A stretch of 64,000 nucleotides of DNA from Salinihabitans flavidus (GCF_900110425.1 NZ_FODS01000011.1:1-64000), one strand, 5' to 3'; counted from the stretch's first letter, positions 1 through 17,148 are shown. The notes: generated from the letters alone by a model not told the origin. Made by a program: numbers and translations.

Positions 1-95
1 ATCGCCGCCGTCAGCGTCGTCTTGCCGTGGTCGACGTGGCCGATCGTGCCAATATTTACGTGCGGCTTGCCGCGCTCAAACTTTTGCTTTGCCAT
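1..95 (-). CDS. tuf: Elongation factor Tu, N-terminal fragment (cut by window edge)
   Basis: This is the first part of EF-Tu, the GTPase that delivers aminoacyl-tRNA to the ribosome. Reading down from the ATG at 95 the peptide begins [20 protein letters not shown] and continues through the P-loop [10 protein letters not shown] before the window ends. An AGGAGG ribosome-binding site lies just upstream. It is the last gene seen of the rpsL-rpsG-fusA-tuf order, with 53 bp between it and fusA. Rhodobacterales usually carry two tuf copies, so this may not be the only one in the genome. Confidence 0.97.
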   Translation of the reverse strand, partial: MAKQKFERGKPHVNIGTIGHVDHGKTTLTAA

Positions 96-148
96 GATGG
101 CCTCCTATTGTCTTATGCGGAGGGGGCACCTTGCCCCTCCCTGTTCGA

Positions 149-2272
<2,124 letters not shown>

Positions 2273-2291
2273 TGATCTCAGTCCTCTGGGG

Positions 2292-2774
<483 letters not shown>

Positions 2775-3146
2775 TTACTTCGGACGCTTCGCGCCGTATT
2801 TCGAGCGGCGCTGCTTACGATCTTTGACGCCCTGGGTATCCAGCACGCCACGCAGAATATGGTAGCGGACACCCGGAAGGTCCTTCACACGACCGCCGCG
2901 GATCAGAACAACAGAGTGTTCCTGAAGGTTGTGGCTTTCGCCGGGAATATAGCTGATCACTTCGTAGCCGTTGGTCAGGCGCACCTTCGCCACTTTCCGC
3001 ATGGCCGAGTTCGGCTTCTTCGGAGTGGTGGTGTAGACACGCGTGCAGACGCCGCGCTTTTGCGGGCACTGCTCAAGGTGTTGCGACTTCGAGCGTTTTA
3101 CTTTGGGCTGACGCGGCTTGCGGATCAGCTGCTGAATTGTTGGCAT
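2775..3146 (-). CDS. rpsL: 30S ribosomal protein S12
   Basis: S12 (123 residues) sits at the decoding centre. The start at 3146 ([15 protein letters not shown]) is chosen because it matches the family and has a GGAAAGAGG ribosome-binding site; an in-frame start 51 bases upstream would add 17 unrelated residues. The streptomycin-relevant loops [10 protein letters not shown] and [13 protein letters not shown] carry the usual lysines, so no resistance-type change is visible. First gene of the str operon, about 220 bases downstream of a strong predicted promoter. Confidence 0.98.
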   Translation of the reverse strand: MPTIQQLIRKPRQPKVKRSKSQHLEQCPQKRGVCTRVYTTTPKKPNSAMRKVAKVRLTNGYEVISYIPGESHNLQEHSVVLIRGGRVKDLPGVRYHILRGVLDTQGVKDRKQRRSKYGAKRPK

Positions 3147-3376
3147 TGGGCCTCTTTCCCCGTTTCCTACACAAGTGTTTCGCGGGTTGCCCCGCATGAT
3201 GTCTCAACTCGGCGCAGCCTGTGCGTCCACAAGCGCAAAAACCGCAATCGCTCCCATTCCGAGGTGAACGACGCGGTGGGTTCTCAGAGGATCGGGACGA
3301 TGAAATTGTCCGGATCTTGACCACTTCAGATATGATATCGGCGCGCAGGGGCGACCCCCAATAGCCGGATGCACGG

Positions 3377-3405
3377 CGTATAGGGGGAGTCGGGGGGGTT
3401 GTCAA
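3377..3405 (-). promoter_or_regulatory. Sigma-70 promoter of the str operon
   Basis: On the minus strand there is a perfect -35 TTGACA (3405-3400), a 17-bp C-rich spacer and a -10 TATACG (3382-3377). Transcription would start near 3370 and leave a leader of about 225 nt before rpsL. The 306-bp gap 3147-3452 contains no gene that I can support; this promoter and the leader are all I see in it. Confidence 0.75.
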
Positions 3406-3452
3406 CAGCACTTGCGCGCTTGAATTGCGGGGGCGTCGCGCTCAGTCCCGGC

Positions 3453-4361
3453 TCAGGATCGCAGGCGTGCGCGCCGCGCCACCCGGCCCTCGCGATAAAA
3501 GGTAAAGACCCCGGTTGCCACCACGATGGCCGACCCCAGAAGCGTCAAGGGCTCGGGCCAGTGACCGAAGGCGATCCATCCCAGAACCAGAGCCCAGAGC
3601 AACCCCGAATACCGGAACGGCGCGATGAAGGACATCTCGCCCACCCGCATCACCATCACCGAAAAGAGATAGCCCCCGAAGATCAGGACCGACGCGCCAA
3701 GGATCAACCCGGCGTCGCGCACACCGACCGCCACCCATGTCTCGCCCGTCGTTGCCACGGCCGAGAAGATCAGAACCCCCACCGAGGCCGAGAGCGTGAT
3801 CATCATCGACGGCGCCGCCGAGGACATGCGCCGCGTCACCAGATCGCGCAGCGTCACGAACCCGACCGCCATGAGGGCATACCCAGCGTTGACGTCGAAT
3901 CCCTCAGGCCCCGGCCGCACGATGAGAAGCACCCCGCAAAACCCGACAAGAATGGCCACCATCCGACGCCAGCCGACCGGCTCCTTGAAGAACAGGGCAA
4001 CTCCAAGCGTCATCGTCAACGGAAGCACCTGAAGAATAGCGGTGATATTGGCGATGGGCATATGCCGCAGCGCGGTGATGAAAAAGAACGCCGCCCCCAC
4101 CTCCGCAAGGGACCGCACCGCAATCAGCGACCAGTCCCGCGCGCCGAACCGCCAGCGCAGCGCCCCCATGTACCAGGCAAGGCCGCAGATCAGTATCGTT
4201 GTCGCCATCCCCCGCAGCATCAGTAGCTGAAACAGCGGCATGTCCCCCGACACCGCCTTGACGCAGGCATCGTTGAAGGTGAAGGCGGCCATGCTGGCGG
4301 TCATGATCAGCGCACCGCGCGCGTTGTCGCTCAGTCCCGCGGCGGGCATTTCAGTCGCCAT
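3453..4361 (-). CDS. EamA/DMT-family drug/metabolite transporter
   Basis: A 302-residue inner-membrane protein with about ten hydrophobic segments arranged as two five-helix EamA halves. The segment around NITAILQVLPLTMTLGVALF and the following EPVGWRR are typical of the DMT/RhaT superfamily, whose members export small metabolites or amino acids. The substrate cannot be read from the sequence. Its start overlaps the 3' end of the upstream glycosyltransferase by 31 bp, so the two are probably co-transcribed. A second in-frame ATG lies 12 bases further in. The pair sits between the rpoC terminator and the str promoter. Confidence 0.88.
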   Translation of the reverse strand: MATEMPAAGLSDNARGALIMTASMAAFTFNDACVKAVSGDMPLFQLLMLRGMATTILICGLAWYMGALRWRFGARDWSLIAVRSLAEVGAAFFFITALRHMPIANITAILQVLPLTMTLGVALFFKEPVGWRRMVAILVGFCGVLLIVRPGPEGFDVNAGYALMAVGFVTLRDLVTRRMSSAAPSMMITLSASVGVLIFSAVATTGETWVAVGVRDAGLILGASVLIFGGYLFSVMVMRVGEMSFIAPFRYSGLLWALVLGWIAFGHWPEPLTLLGSAIVVATGVFTFYREGRVARRARLRS

Positions 4362-5161
4362 ATATCCTGCATTTCCATTCCGAAGTGAGATCGGATCTGC
4401 TTTTCGATCCGACGCGGGCCGTGCCTGCCACGAAGACCGCGCTTCATGACCCTGTCGATATTCTCACCATGCACCGTCCGGAGAAACACCGGAAAGGAAA
4501 TATCCGAATAAGTGTTGAAATGCTGCGCCACCGCGCGATGATTGTAGCGATACGGATTGAGGTGATACCCCGCCCGCGACAGAAGTGCCGTGCCGGTCGA
4601 GAGCGGCTCGCGCTCCACCGTGTCATAGACCTCGTGGGGTTCATCCTCTTTCATCTCGACATAGAAGCCGCGGTTGAAGGCAATGGCCGTGGGCTCGTCC
4701 GTTCCGCCCAAGTCAAGCAGGCCATGCGACAGGTGCTTGAGCCGCTCCACGAAGGTCATGCAGACCGCATCGTCATTGTCGAGCCGGAACGCCGCGCGGT
4801 GGGTGTATCCATCGTGCGGAATGCTGTCATAGGCTCTTCGGATCAGGCGGTGCTGCTTTTCCACCCCTTCGGCGTGCACATGCAGATTGCCATACGGCGC
4901 GACCAGCGCCTCAAGCCGTTCACGCGCGTAATCGGGGAGCTCGATCGACGTCAGCAGCACCAACTGGAAGTCCGGATCGGTCTGCCGCAGAAGCGACGGC
5001 AGGCCGAGGTTCTCGAAGATGTGGAAACGCCAGCCCAGAGAGCCGCTATCAAACAGGTATTGCCGAAGCCGATCCATCCCCCCGTAAAGATCGACGGCAA
5101 AGCCCTCTGCGAGAACAGAGAACCGAATGACCCCGACAACCTGAATGCGAACGTCTTTCAT
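4331..5161 (-). CDS. Putative rhamnosyl transferase-like glycosyltransferase
   Basis: A 276-residue cytoplasmic protein that resembles the family called putative rhamnosyl transferase (PF11316 type), nucleotide-sugar dependent enzymes often found with surface polysaccharide genes. Visible features are an N-terminal RFSVLAEG segment, a DPDFQLVLLTS strand and a possible metal/sugar-nucleotide motif RLDNDDAV. The ATG at 5161 is preferred over a TTG 21 bases upstream because a GGGG ribosome-binding site precedes it. No other polysaccharide genes are nearby, so the acceptor is unknown. It overlaps the downstream transporter gene by 31 bp. Confidence 0.7.
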   Translation of the reverse strand: MKDVRIQVVGVIRFSVLAEGFAVDLYGGMDRLRQYLFDSGSLGWRFHIFENLGLPSLLRQTDPDFQLVLLTSIELPDYARERLEALVAPYGNLHVHAEGVEKQHRLIRRAYDSIPHDGYTHRAAFRLDNDDAVCMTFVERLKHLSHGLLDLGGTDEPTAIAFNRGFYVEMKEDEPHEVYDTVEREPLSTGTALLSRAGYHLNPYRYNHRAVAQHFNTYSDISFPVFLRTVHGENIDRVMKRGLRGRHGPRRIEKQIRSHFGMEMQDIWRLKCPPRD

Positions 5162-5236
5162 CGCAACCCCAGCACACTGCAACAGTAAACAAATGAACGC
5201 GAATCTATCGTCAATGGCGGGGGCCAGTCCACAATA

Positions 5237-5268
5237 GAAAACCCCCCGGCGGAGCGTCCGCCGGGGGG
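5237..5268 (-). terminator. Rho-independent terminator after rpoC
   Basis: On the minus strand a GC-rich perfect stem (CCCCCCGGCGG paired with CCGCCGGGGGG, 5-nt loop) is followed directly by TTTTC. It lies 24 bp beyond the rpoC stop and should end the rpoBC transcript. Confidence 0.88.
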
Positions 5269-5292
5269 CAAGTTCGGTTGTGGCAGCGCCGC

Positions 5293-9534
<4,242 letters not shown>

Positions 9535-9622
9535 CTTGATACCTCAAATCGGTGCGGGACGGTGGAAGGATGGGCGGACCTTTGCGAAAAGATCCGCCCG
9601 GTAAGAATTTTCCGCGAAATCC

Positions 9623-12600
9623 TTACCCCTCTTCCTCCTCCTCCAGGAGTTCCATGTTCAGACCGAGGCCGCGAACCTCTTTCACGAGAACGTTGAAGGA
9701 TTCGGGCACGCCGGCCTCGAAGTTGTCCTCGCCCTTGACAATCGACTCGTAGACCTTGGTCCGGCCCGCCACGTCGTCCGACTTCACGGTCAGCATTTCC
9801 TGAAGGGTGTAGGCGGCGCCATAGGCTTCCAGCGCCCAGACCTCCATTTCCCCCAGACGCTGGCCACCGAACTGTGCCTTGCCGCCCAACGGTTGTTGGG
9901 TCACGAGGCTGTAGGGTCCGGTCGAACGCGCGTGGATCTTGTCATCGACAAGGTGGTGCAGTTTCAACATGTACTTGATGCCGACGGTCACCGGCCGCGC
10001 GAAGGCCTCCCCGGTGCGCCCGTCATAGACGACCGATTGCCCCGAGGTGTCAAAACCCGCCCGTGCGAGGGCATCGTTGATGTCTTCCTCCTTGGCGCCA
10101 TCGAACACCGGCGTTGCGATCGGCACGCCGTTGGTGACGTTGCCCGCCGCTTCGACCAGCGTTTCCTCGTCCATGCCGCTGATGCCCTCGTTGTAGACGT
10201 CGTCGCCATAGGCGAACTGCATCGAGTCACGTACCGGAGTCAGATCACCAGTGCGGCGATAATCGTCCAGCGCGTCCCCGATCTTGAGACCCAGCGCACG
10301 GCTGGCCCAGCCCATGTGGGTTTCCAGAATCTGCCCGACGTTCATCCGGCTGGGCACGCCCAGCGGATTGAGACAGATGTCAACCGGCGTGCCATCGGTG
10401 AGGAAGGGCATATCCTCCATCGGAACAACCTTGGAGACGACACCCTTGTTGCCGTGGCGCCCGGCCATCTTGTCGCCCGGCTGAAGCTTGCGCTTCACCG
10501 CGATGAAGACCTTGACCATCTTCATCACACCCGGCGGCAGGTCGTCGCCGCGGCGGACCTTCTCGACCTTGTCCTCGAACCGCGCGTCCAGGGCGCGCTT
10601 TTGCAGGTCGTATTGCTCGTTCAGGGCCTCGACGATCTGCGCGTCGGCCTCATCGGCCAGCGCGAGCTGCCACCACTGGCCGCGGCTCAGGCTTTCCAGA
10701 AGCTCTTCGGTGATCTGCGAGTTGGGCTTGACGCCCTTGGGCCCCTTCACCGCCACCTTGCCAAGGATCAGATCCTGAAGACGGGCATAGATGTTGCGGT
10801 CCAGAATCGCCAGCTCGTCATCGCGGTCGCGCGCCAGACGCTCGACCTCTTCACGCTCGATCTGAAGCGCACGCTCGTCCTTTTCCACGCCGTGGCGGTT
10901 GAACACACGCACCTCGACCACGGTGCCGAAATCGCCCGGCTTGACACGCAGCGAGGTGTCGCGCACGTCGCTGGCCTTCTCGCCGAAGATCGCGCGCAAG
11001 AGCTTCTCTTCCGGTGTCATCGGGCTTTCGCCCTTGGGGGTGATCTTGCCCACCATGATGTCGCCCGGCTCCACATCGGCGCCGATATAGACGATGCCCG
11101 CCTCGTCGAGGTTGCGCAGCGCCTCTTCGCCCACGTTGGGAATGTCGCGGGTGATCTCCTCGGGGCCAAGCTTGGTGTCCCGCGCCGCGACCTCGAATTC
11201 CTCGATGTGGATCGAGGTGAACACGTCATCGCGCGCGATGCGCTCGGAGATCAGGATCGAGTCCTCGTAGTTGTAGCCGTTCCAGGGCATGAAGGCGACA
11301 ATCACGTTGCGCCCCACGGCCAGCTCGCCCATGTCCGTCGCCGGACCGTCGGCGATCACCTCGTCACGGACGACGGTATCGCCCACCTTGACCAGCGGAC
11401 GCTGGTTTATGCAGCTGTTCTGGTTCGACCGCTGGAACTTGCGCAGGCGGTAGATGTCCACCCCCGGATCGCCCGGTTGCAGGTTTTCGGTCGCCCGAAC
11501 CACGATCCGCTGCGCGTCCACCTGGTCGATGATCCCGGCGCGGCGCGCCATGATCGACGCCCCGCTGTCGCGCGCCACGGCGCCCTCGATCCCGGTCCCG
11601 ACAAGCGGCGCCTCGGTTTGCACCAGCGGAAGCGCCTGACGCATCATGTTCGCCCCCATCAGGGCGCGGTTGGCGTCGTCATTCTCAAGGAACGGAATCA
11701 GCGAGGCCGCCACGGACACAAGCTGCTTCGGGCTCACGTCGATCAGGTCCACGCTCTCGTTCGGCGCCAGCATGTATTCGCCCGCCTGGCGGGTGCTGAC
11801 CAGATCGTTCACGAACCGGGCGTCCTCATCCAGTTTGGCGTTCGCCTGCGCAACGGTGTGGCGCGATTCCTCGGTCGCCGACATATAGACGACCTCATCG
11901 CTCACCTGCCCGTTCGCGACCCTGCGATACGGGGTTTCGATGAACCCGTACTTGTTGACCCGCGCGAAGGTGGCCAGAGAGTTGATCAGACCGATGTTCT
12001 GACCTTCCGGCGTTTCGATCGGACAGATGCGGCCGTAGTGGGTGGGGTGCACGTCGCGCACCTCGAAGCCCGCCCGCTCCCGCGTGAGGCCCCCCGGTCC
12101 AAGCGCCGAAAGGCGCCGCTTGTGCGTCACTTCCGAAAGCGGGTTGGTCTGGTCCATGAACTGTGAAAGCTGGCTGGAGCCGAAGAATTCCCGCACCGCC
12201 GCCGCCGCCGGTTTCGCGTTGATCAGATCCTGCGGCATCACCGTGTCGATCTCGACACTGGACATGCGCTCCTTGATGGCGCGCTCCATGCGCAGCAGAC
12301 CGACGCGATACTGGTTTTCCATCAGCTCGCCCACGGACCGCACCCGGCGGTTGCCGAGGTGGTCGATGTCGTCCACGTCGCCCTTGCCGTCGCGCAGTTC
12401 CACCAGCGCCTTGATGCAGGCCACGATATCCTCGCGGCGCAGGGTGCGCTGCGTGTCGTCCGCATCGAGGTTGAGGCGCATGTTCATCTTCACGCGTCCC
12501 ACCGCCGACAGGTCATAGCGCTCGGAATCGAAGAACAGCGTCTCGAATAGCGCCGAGGCCGCCTCCACGGTGGGCGGCTCGCCGGGGCGCATGACCCGGT

Positions 12601-13759
12601 AGATATCCATGAGCGCGGTATCGCGGCCCAGGTTCTTGTCCATCGCCATGGTGTTGCGGATGTAGGGGCCGACATTGATATTGTCGATGTCGAGCACCGG
12701 AATGTCGGTGACCCCGGCGTCCATCAACTCCTTGAGGGTTCCGCCGGACACTTCGCCATTCTTGCCGTGCTCGAGCGTCAGTTCGTCTCCCGCCTCGACA
12801 TAGATCGCGCCGTTTTCCTCGTTGATGATGTCACGGGCGACATACTTGCCGACGATGTGCTCGAACGGCACCAGCAGGTCGGAGATGTTGCCCTCGTCGA
12901 TCATTTTCTTGACCGCCCGCGGGGTGATCTTCTTGCCGGCCTCGGCGATCACCTCGCCGGTGGCGGCGTCCACAAGATCATAGGTCGGGCGAGTGCCGCG
13001 CATACGCTCGGGGAAGAACTTCGTGACCCAGCCCTTGTTTTTCACCAGCTTGTAATCGACCGTGTCGTAATAGGCCTGCATGATCGCTTCCTGATCGAGC
13101 CCGAGGGCATAGAGCAGGGTCGTCACCGGCAGCTTGCGGCGGCGGTCGATACGCGCATAGACGATATCCTTGGCGTCGAACTCGAAATCGAGCCACGAGC
13201 CGCGATAGGGAATGATCCGGCAGGTAAAGAGCAGCTTGCCCGAGGAATGGGTCTTGCCCTTGTCGTGGTCAAAGAACACACCGGGGGAGCGGTGCATCTG
13301 GCTGACGATCACGCGCTCGGTGCCGTTCACGACAAAGGTGCCGTTCGGCGTCATGAGGGGCATGTCCCCCATGAACACGTCCTGCTCCTTGATATCCTTG
13401 ACGGATTTGGCGCCGGTGTCGTCGTCCACATCGAACACGATGAGCCGGAGCGTCACCTTGAGCGGCGCGGCATAGGTCATGTCGCGTTGCTGGCATTCCT
13501 CGACATCGTATTTCGGCTTCTCAAGCTCGTATTTCACGAACTCGAGAACCGAGGTCTCATTGAAATCCTTGATCGGGAACACCGACTGGAACACGCCCAT
13601 GATCCCTTCACCCTCGGCAGGCTTTTCGCCGTCGCCGGAATGCAGGAACAGGTCGTAGGAGGCTTTCTGAACCTCGATCAGGTTCGGCATCTCCAGCACT
13701 TCGCGGATCTTGCCGTAGTATTTACGCAAACGTTTCTGGCCAAGGAAGGATTGAGCCAT
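9623..13759 (-). CDS. rpoB: DNA-directed RNA polymerase subunit beta
   Basis: The 1378-residue beta subunit, complete. The rifampicin-binding cluster reads [19 protein letters not shown] followed by [13 protein letters not shown], with the usual Asp, His and Ser residues, so no resistance substitution is visible. The C-terminal clamp segment and [14 protein letters not shown]-like motif (here [14 protein letters not shown]) are present. The C-terminus ends in a run of glutamates. It lies 293 bp after rplL, with a stem-loop between them. Confidence 0.99.
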   Translation of the reverse strand: MAQSFLGQKRLRKYYGKIREVLEMPNLIEVQKASYDLFLHSGDGEKPAEGEGIMGVFQSVFPIKDFNETSVLEFVKYELEKPKYDVEECQQRDMTYAAPLKVTLRLIVFDVDDDTGAKSVKDIKEQDVFMGDMPLMTPNGTFVVNGTERVIVSQMHRSPGVFFDHDKGKTHSSGKLLFTCRIIPYRGSWLDFEFDAKDIVYARIDRRRKLPVTTLLYALGLDQEAIMQAYYDTVDYKLVKNKGWVTKFFPERMRGTRPTYDLVDAATGEVIAEAGKKITPRAVKKMIDEGNISDLLVPFEHIVGKYVARDIINEENGAIYVEAGDELTLEHGKNGEVSGGTLKELMDAGVTDIPVLDIDNINVGPYIRNTMAMDKNLGRDTALMDIYRVMRPGEPPTVEAASALFETLFFDSERYDLSAVGRVKMNMRLNLDADDTQRTLRREDIVACIKALVELRDGKGDVDDIDHLGNRRVRSVGELMENQYRVGLLRMERAIKERMSSVEIDTVMPQDLINAKPAAAAVREFFGSSQLSQFMDQTNPLSEVTHKRRLSALGPGGLTRERAGFEVRDVHPTHYGRICPIETPEGQNIGLINSLATFARVNKYGFIETPYRRVANGQVSDEVVYMSATEESRHTVAQANAKLDEDARFVNDLVSTRQAGEYMLAPNESVDLIDVSPKQLVSVAASLIPFLENDDANRALMGANMMRQALPLVQTEAPLVGTGIEGAVARDSGASIMARRAGIIDQVDAQRIVVRATENLQPGDPGVDIYRLRKFQRSNQNSCINQRPLVKVGDTVVRDEVIADGPATDMGELAVGRNVIVAFMPWNGYNYEDSILISERIARDDVFTSIHIEEFEVAARDTKLGPEEITRDIPNVGEEALRNLDEAGIVYIGADVEPGDIMVGKITPKGESPMTPEEKLLRAIFGEKASDVRDTSLRVKPGDFGTVVEVRVFNRHGVEKDERALQIEREEVERLARDRDDELAILDRNIYARLQDLILGKVAVKGPKGVKPNSQITEELLESLSRGQWWQLALADEADAQIVEALNEQYDLQKRALDARFEDKVEKVRRGDDLPPGVMKMVKVFIAVKRKLQPGDKMAGRHGNKGVVSKVVPMEDMPFLTDGTPVDICLNPLGVPSRMNVGQILETHMGWASRALGLKIGDALDDYRRTGDLTPVRDSMQFAYGDDVYNEGISGMDEETLVEAAGNVTNGVPIATPVFDGAKEEDINDALARAGFDTSGQSVVYDGRTGEAFARPVTVGIKYMLKLHHLVDDKIHARSTGPYSLVTQQPLGGKAQFGGQRLGEMEVWALEAYGAAYTLQEMLTVKSDDVAGRTKVYESIVKGEDNFEAGVPESFNVLVKEVRGLGLNMELLEEEEEG

Positions 13760-13939
13760 GGGTCTGGTCGCCTTTCAGTTTCTCATCGGTCGCCAATGCC
13801 GTCGGGCCCCGGCATCGCGCCCTCTCGAGATGGTCGAGTTTCGGATCCATTCCCGGCCCCTGCCCACCAGCGGCCTCCCGATCCATGAACCTCGCCTGAG
13901 ACAAATCCCCTTTGCCGGGGGTCTGTCCGAGACAGGTTC

Positions 13940-13968
13940 GGCTGGGCCCGGAAATCCCGGACCCAGCC
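13940..13968 (-). promoter_or_regulatory. Stem-loop in the rplL-rpoB intergenic region
   Basis: GGCTGGG pairs with CCCAGCC (outer 7 bp) and an inner CCGG with CCGG around a short loop. No T-tract follows on the minus strand, so it is not a standard terminator. In enterobacteria this gap holds an attenuator and an RNase III site; a similar processing or attenuation role here is inference. The rest of the gap (13760-14052) shows a second small hairpin (CTGTC/GACAG, 13923-13935) but no gene. Confidence 0.5.
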
Positions 13969-14052
13969 CATTTTATCAGGGTTGCGGTGCGGCGGCGGTC
14001 ACCCGCCCTGCACGCGCGCGGCACCCCCCGAACGGCGGGTGCCAACCCACCA

Positions 14053-14433
14053 TCACTTGAGCTCGACCTCGGCGCCGGCTGCTTCCAGCTTGCCCTTGAT
14101 CTCTTCGGCTTCGTCCTTGGAAACCTGCTCTTTCACGGCCTTGCCACCGGCTTCGACCAGTTCCTTGGCTTCTTTCAGACCAAGCCCGGTGATGCCGCGC
14201 ACTTCCTTGATGACGTTGATCTTCGATGCGCCAGCCGACTTCAGGATGACGTCGAATTCGGTCTGCTCTTCGGCAGCCTCGCCACCGGCGCCCTCTGCGG
14301 GGCCGGCCATCATCACGGCGCCGCCGGAGGCGGGCTCGATGCCGTATTCATCCTTGAGGATGGTTTTCAGTTCTTGTGCTTCCAGCAGGGTCAGACCAAC
14401 GATCTCTTCTGCCATTTTTTTCAGATCAGCCAT
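14053..14433 (-). CDS. rplL: 50S ribosomal protein L7/L12
   Basis: L7/L12 (126 residues) forms the flexible stalk that recruits translation GTPases. The N-terminal dimerisation part [20 protein letters not shown] is followed by an Ala/Gly-rich hinge and the C-terminal domain with [20 protein letters not shown]. The ATG at 14433 is used since an upstream in-frame start would add 12 unrelated residues. It lies 72 bp after rplJ and they are co-transcribed. Confidence 0.98.
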   Translation of the reverse strand: MADLKKMAEEIVGLTLLEAQELKTILKDEYGIEPASGGAVMMAGPAEGAGGEAAEEQTEFDVILKSAGASKINVIKEVRGITGLGLKEAKELVEAGGKAVKEQVSKDEAEEIKGKLEAAGAEVELK

Positions 14434-14505
14434 ATCTCGACTCTTTTCCGTTCTACAGTTGTGTTCCAACGTCGGGCGATTGCCTGAACGCGGTTCTCAT
14501 GTTGC

Positions 14506-15024
14506 TTACGCGGCTTCCGTCTTGTCCTCGATGGTCGACAAGATGCCCGCGATGTTCGAAGCAGGTGCGCCAATGGCCCCGGCAATGTTCGAAGCAGGTG
14601 CGCCAAGCATGCCAGCGATCTGAGCGAGAAGCTCATCGCGCGAGGGCATTTTCGACACGTCTTCGACGCCGGCCCGGTCAAGAACGCTCTCTCCCATCGC
14701 CCCGCCAAGGATTTCGAACTTCTTGTTCTCCTTGGCGAAGTCCTCGGCCACCCTGGCTGCCGCCACGGGGTCCTCGGAATAGGTCAGAACGGTCATGCCC
14801 GACAGAAGGTCAGCAATGCTTGCGCAGGGCTTGCCCTCAAGGGCGATCTTGGCGAGCCTGTTCTTGGCAACGCGGACTGCGCTACCTGCGTCACGCGCCT
14901 TGGCGCGCAGGTTTTGCATGTCAGCAACAGTGAGACCCGCGTAGTGGGCAACCACTACGACGCCAGAGCTTTCGAAGATCTGGCCGAGTTCCTCGACCAC
15001 TTTCTCTTTCTGGGCTCTATCCAC
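14506..15024 (-). CDS. rplJ: 50S ribosomal protein L10
   Basis: L10 (172 residues) anchors the L7/L12 stalk and usually represses its own operon. A GTG at 15024 is the likely start: the protein then begins [20 protein letters not shown] (initiator Met in reality), the family length is met, and a GGAG site precedes it. The core [14 protein letters not shown] is typical. Near the C-terminus the block GAPASNIAG occurs twice with an 11-residue period, encoded by a 33-bp tandem duplication. Confidence 0.96.
   Translation of the reverse strand: MDRAQKEKVVEELGQIFESSGVVVVAHYAGLTVADMQNLRAKARDAGSAVRVAKNRLAKIALEGKPCASIADLLSGMTVLTYSEDPVAAARVAEDFAKENKKFEILGGAMGESVLDRAGVEDVSKMPSRDELLAQIAGMLGAPASNIAGAIGAPASNIAGILSTIEDKTEAA
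14552..14605 (-). repeat. 33-bp-period tandem repeat inside rplJ
   Basis: A 21-bp segment (14552-14572) recurs without change at 14585-14605. It encodes a repeated GAPASNIAG block at the end of the L10 protein, in the part that binds L7/L12 dimers. Confidence 0.85.
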
Positions 15025-15271
15025 AGTTTCACTCCAATTTTGGGGGTTTCCCCCCGGCTCAGTTGCGTCGGGTTTCCCCGACAGTCGGGTCCTCAACGTG
15101 GGGTCCCGAGGCCAGATCGCCCGAGGGCCGAAGCCACACGGTAAATTCGTCTCGTTTTCCCCATCTCGGGAAGGAATTATGAGCTGTCGCTCACCCTCCG
15201 TCTCGGACAGGACAGGGCCAATGGACTGGCCCCGCCATCTGGCCCCGGCCTGTTGGCCGGGAGCCAAATTC
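15025..15271 (-). promoter_or_regulatory. rplJ leader region with hairpins (probable L10 autoregulatory leader)
   Basis: The 247 bp between rplA and rplJ contain two clear hairpins: CCCGGCC/GGCCGGG around a 4-nt loop (15244-15261) and GGGCCA/TGGCCC around a 6-nt loop (15215-15232). Further GC-rich pairings occur near 15060-15090. Known proteobacterial L10 leaders occupy this exact place and bind the L10-L12 complex. I did not verify the conserved kink-turn, so the assignment rests on position and folding potential. Confidence 0.5.
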
Positions 15272-15970
15272 CTATTCGGCCGCCGCGTTATCCACGCTGA
15301 CGGTCACGCCCGGCCCCATGGTCGAGGTCAGCGCGATCTTCTTGACGTAGGTGCCCTTCGCGCCTGCCGGCTTGGCCTTGAGCACGGCGCCCATGAAGGC
15401 ACGCACATTCTCGACCAGCTTGGCCGCGTCGAACGACGCCTTGCCGACGCCGGCGTGAACCACACCGGCCTTCTCGGCCTTGAACTGCACTTCACCGCCC
15501 TTGGCGTTCTGCACGGCCTGCGCCACATCCATGGTCACCGTGCCGACCTTGGGGTTCGGCATCAGGTTGCGCGGGCCCAGCACCTTGCCCAGACGGCCGA
15601 CGATCGGCATCATGTCCGGGGTCGCGATGCAGCGGTCAAAGTTGATCTCGCCGCCCTGGATGGTCTCCATCAGGTCTTCGGCGCCAACGATGTCGGCCCC
15701 TGCCGCGCGGGCTTCGTCCGCCTTGGCGTCACGGGCGAAAACCGCCACGCGCACAGTCTTGCCGGTCCCGTTCGGAAGACCGACCACGCCGCGCACCATC
15801 TGATCGGCGTGCCGCGGATCGACCCCGAGGCAGACGGCGATCTCGACGGTTTCATCGAACTTGGCGGTGGCGTTGCCCTTGACCAGCTTGACCGCCTCTT
15901 CGACGGTGAGATTGGTCTTGCCCTCGACGGCGGAGCGCGCCGTCTTGCTGCGTTTTCCGAGTTTTGCCAT
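15272..15970 (-). CDS. rplA: 50S ribosomal protein L1
   Basis: L1 (232 residues) forms the mobile L1 stalk at the E site and binds 23S rRNA. It starts [18 protein letters not shown] and contains the conserved segment [20 protein letters not shown]. The start ATG shares one base with the rplK stop (TGATG), which implies translational coupling. A GTG one codon upstream is also possible but would change only one residue. Confidence 0.98.
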   Translation of the reverse strand: MAKLGKRSKTARSAVEGKTNLTVEEAVKLVKGNATAKFDETVEIAVCLGVDPRHADQMVRGVVGLPNGTGKTVRVAVFARDAKADEARAAGADIVGAEDLMETIQGGEINFDRCIATPDMMPIVGRLGKVLGPRNLMPNPKVGTVTMDVAQAVQNAKGGEVQFKAEKAGVVHAGVGKASFDAAKLVENVRAFMGAVLKAKPAGAKGTYVKKIALTSTMGPGVTVSVDNAAAE

Positions 15971-16395
15971 CACTTCACCTCGATGCCCATGGAGCGCGCC
16001 GAGCCAAGGACGATCTGCATGGCAGCCTCGATGTTGGTCGCGTTCAGGTCTTTCATTTTCGCTTCGGCGATCTCTTTCACCTGGGCGGGGGTCACGGTGC
16101 CGACGGTTTCACGGCCCGGTGTCTTCGCGCCGGATTTCAGTTTCGCGGCCTTCTTCAGATAATAGGACGCCGGGGGCGTCTTGATATCGATCGTGAAGGA
16201 CTTGTCCTGATAGTAGCTGATCACGGTCGGACAGGGGGCGCCCTGCTCCATCTCCTGCGTCTTGGCGTTGAACGCCTTGCAGAATTCCATGATGTTCAGA
16301 CCGCGCTGACCCAGAGCCGGGCCCACGGGCGGCGACGGATTCGCCTGACCTGCAGGCACCTGCAGCTTCATCTTGCCGATTAGTTTCTTGGCCAT
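15970..16395 (-). CDS. rplK: 50S ribosomal protein L11
   Basis: L11 (141 residues) forms the GTPase-associated centre with 23S rRNA. The start [20 protein letters not shown] and the segment [20 protein letters not shown] are diagnostic. The ATG at 16395 has a GGAGAGGCC ribosome-binding site; an upstream frame extension of 8 residues is discarded. It overlaps rplA by one base. The 105 bp before it hold a perfect GC palindrome (CCGGGGCGCGCCCCGG, about 16421-16437) that would form a hairpin in the transcript. Confidence 0.98.
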   Translation of the reverse strand: MAKKLIGKMKLQVPAGQANPSPPVGPALGQRGLNIMEFCKAFNAKTQEMEQGAPCPTVISYYQDKSFTIDIKTPPASYYLKKAAKLKSGAKTPGRETVGTVTPAQVKEIAEAKMKDLNATNIEAAMQIVLGSARSMGIEVK

Positions 16396-16500
16396 CTGGC
16401 CTCTCCTTCTTTCCAACACCCCCGGGGCGCGCCCCGGCGGCCTGCGTTGTCGTGGTCAGGCTTGGCGGTCGCGACCGCCGCCCCTCCCACGCTCGGCACG

Positions 16501-17034
16501 TCAGGTCTGCTTGGTGACCTGCGTGAATTCCAGCTCGACCGGGGTTTCCCGGCCGAAGATCGACACCATCACCTTCAGGCGCTGGTTGTCGTCGTCCACA
16601 TCCTCGACCATGCCGTCGAAATCCTCGAACGGCCCGTCGTTGACCTTCACCCTGTCGCCCACGTCGAAACTGATGAGCGTGCGCGGCTGATCCTCGCCTT
16701 CCTGAACGCGGTTGAGGATCTGGTTCACCTCGGCGTCGCGCATCGGCATCGGGCGGCCCTGCGGTCCGAGAAAGCCGGTGACGCGGTTGATCGAGTTGAT
16801 CAGGTGATACCCCTTGTCGCTCATCTCCATGTGGACAAGCACATAGCCGGGCATGAAGCGGCGCTCGGTCGTGACCTTCTTGCCGCGACGCACCTCGATG
16901 ACCTCTTCGGTCGGCACCAGAACCTCGTCAATCTGGTCCTCAAGACCCTGTTCGGCCACCGACAGCCGGATCTGTTCGGCGATCTTCTTCTCGAAATTCG
17001 AGAGCACGCTCACCGAATACCACCGCTTCGCCAT
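16501..17034 (-). CDS. nusG: Transcription termination/antitermination factor NusG
   Basis: NusG (177 residues) binds RNA polymerase and couples it to Rho or the ribosome. The N-terminal NGN domain begins MAKRWYSVSVLSNFEKKIAE and contains FMPGYVLVHMEMSD. The C-terminal KOW domain shows GDRVKVNDGPFEDFDGMV. It is complete and of normal length. A separate terminator-like hairpin lies between it and secE. Confidence 0.98.
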   Translation of the reverse strand: MAKRWYSVSVLSNFEKKIAEQIRLSVAEQGLEDQIDEVLVPTEEVIEVRRGKKVTTERRFMPGYVLVHMEMSDKGYHLINSINRVTGFLGPQGRPMPMRDAEVNQILNRVQEGEDQPRTLISFDVGDRVKVNDGPFEDFDGMVEDVDDDNQRLKVMVSIFGRETPVELEFTQVTKQT

Positions 17035-17113
17035 ATATCCGTTCTTCCCGTCCTGATTCGGCCAGTCGCCGAAAATCCCGTGTTTTCAAAGACCTGACCG
17101 GCCTCTCCGAAAC

Positions 17114-17148
17114 AAAAAATCGGCGCGCAACACGAATCGCCGCACGCC
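17114..17148 (-). terminator. Candidate intrinsic terminator/attenuator between secE and nusG
   Basis: On the minus strand a 7-bp stem (GGCGTGC with GCGCGCC, one G-U pair) encloses a 13-nt loop and is followed by GATTTTTTG. The T-run makes it resemble a rho-independent terminator, but the large loop makes it weak. It would limit read-through from secE into nusG. Confidence 0.45.

Noticed and set aside
9893-12166. A 757-codon plus-strand frame
   Set aside because: Antisense shadow of rpoB.
13940-13968. Stem-loop before rpoB as a true terminator
   Set aside because: No T-tract follows on the transcribed strand, so it is listed only as a structural element.
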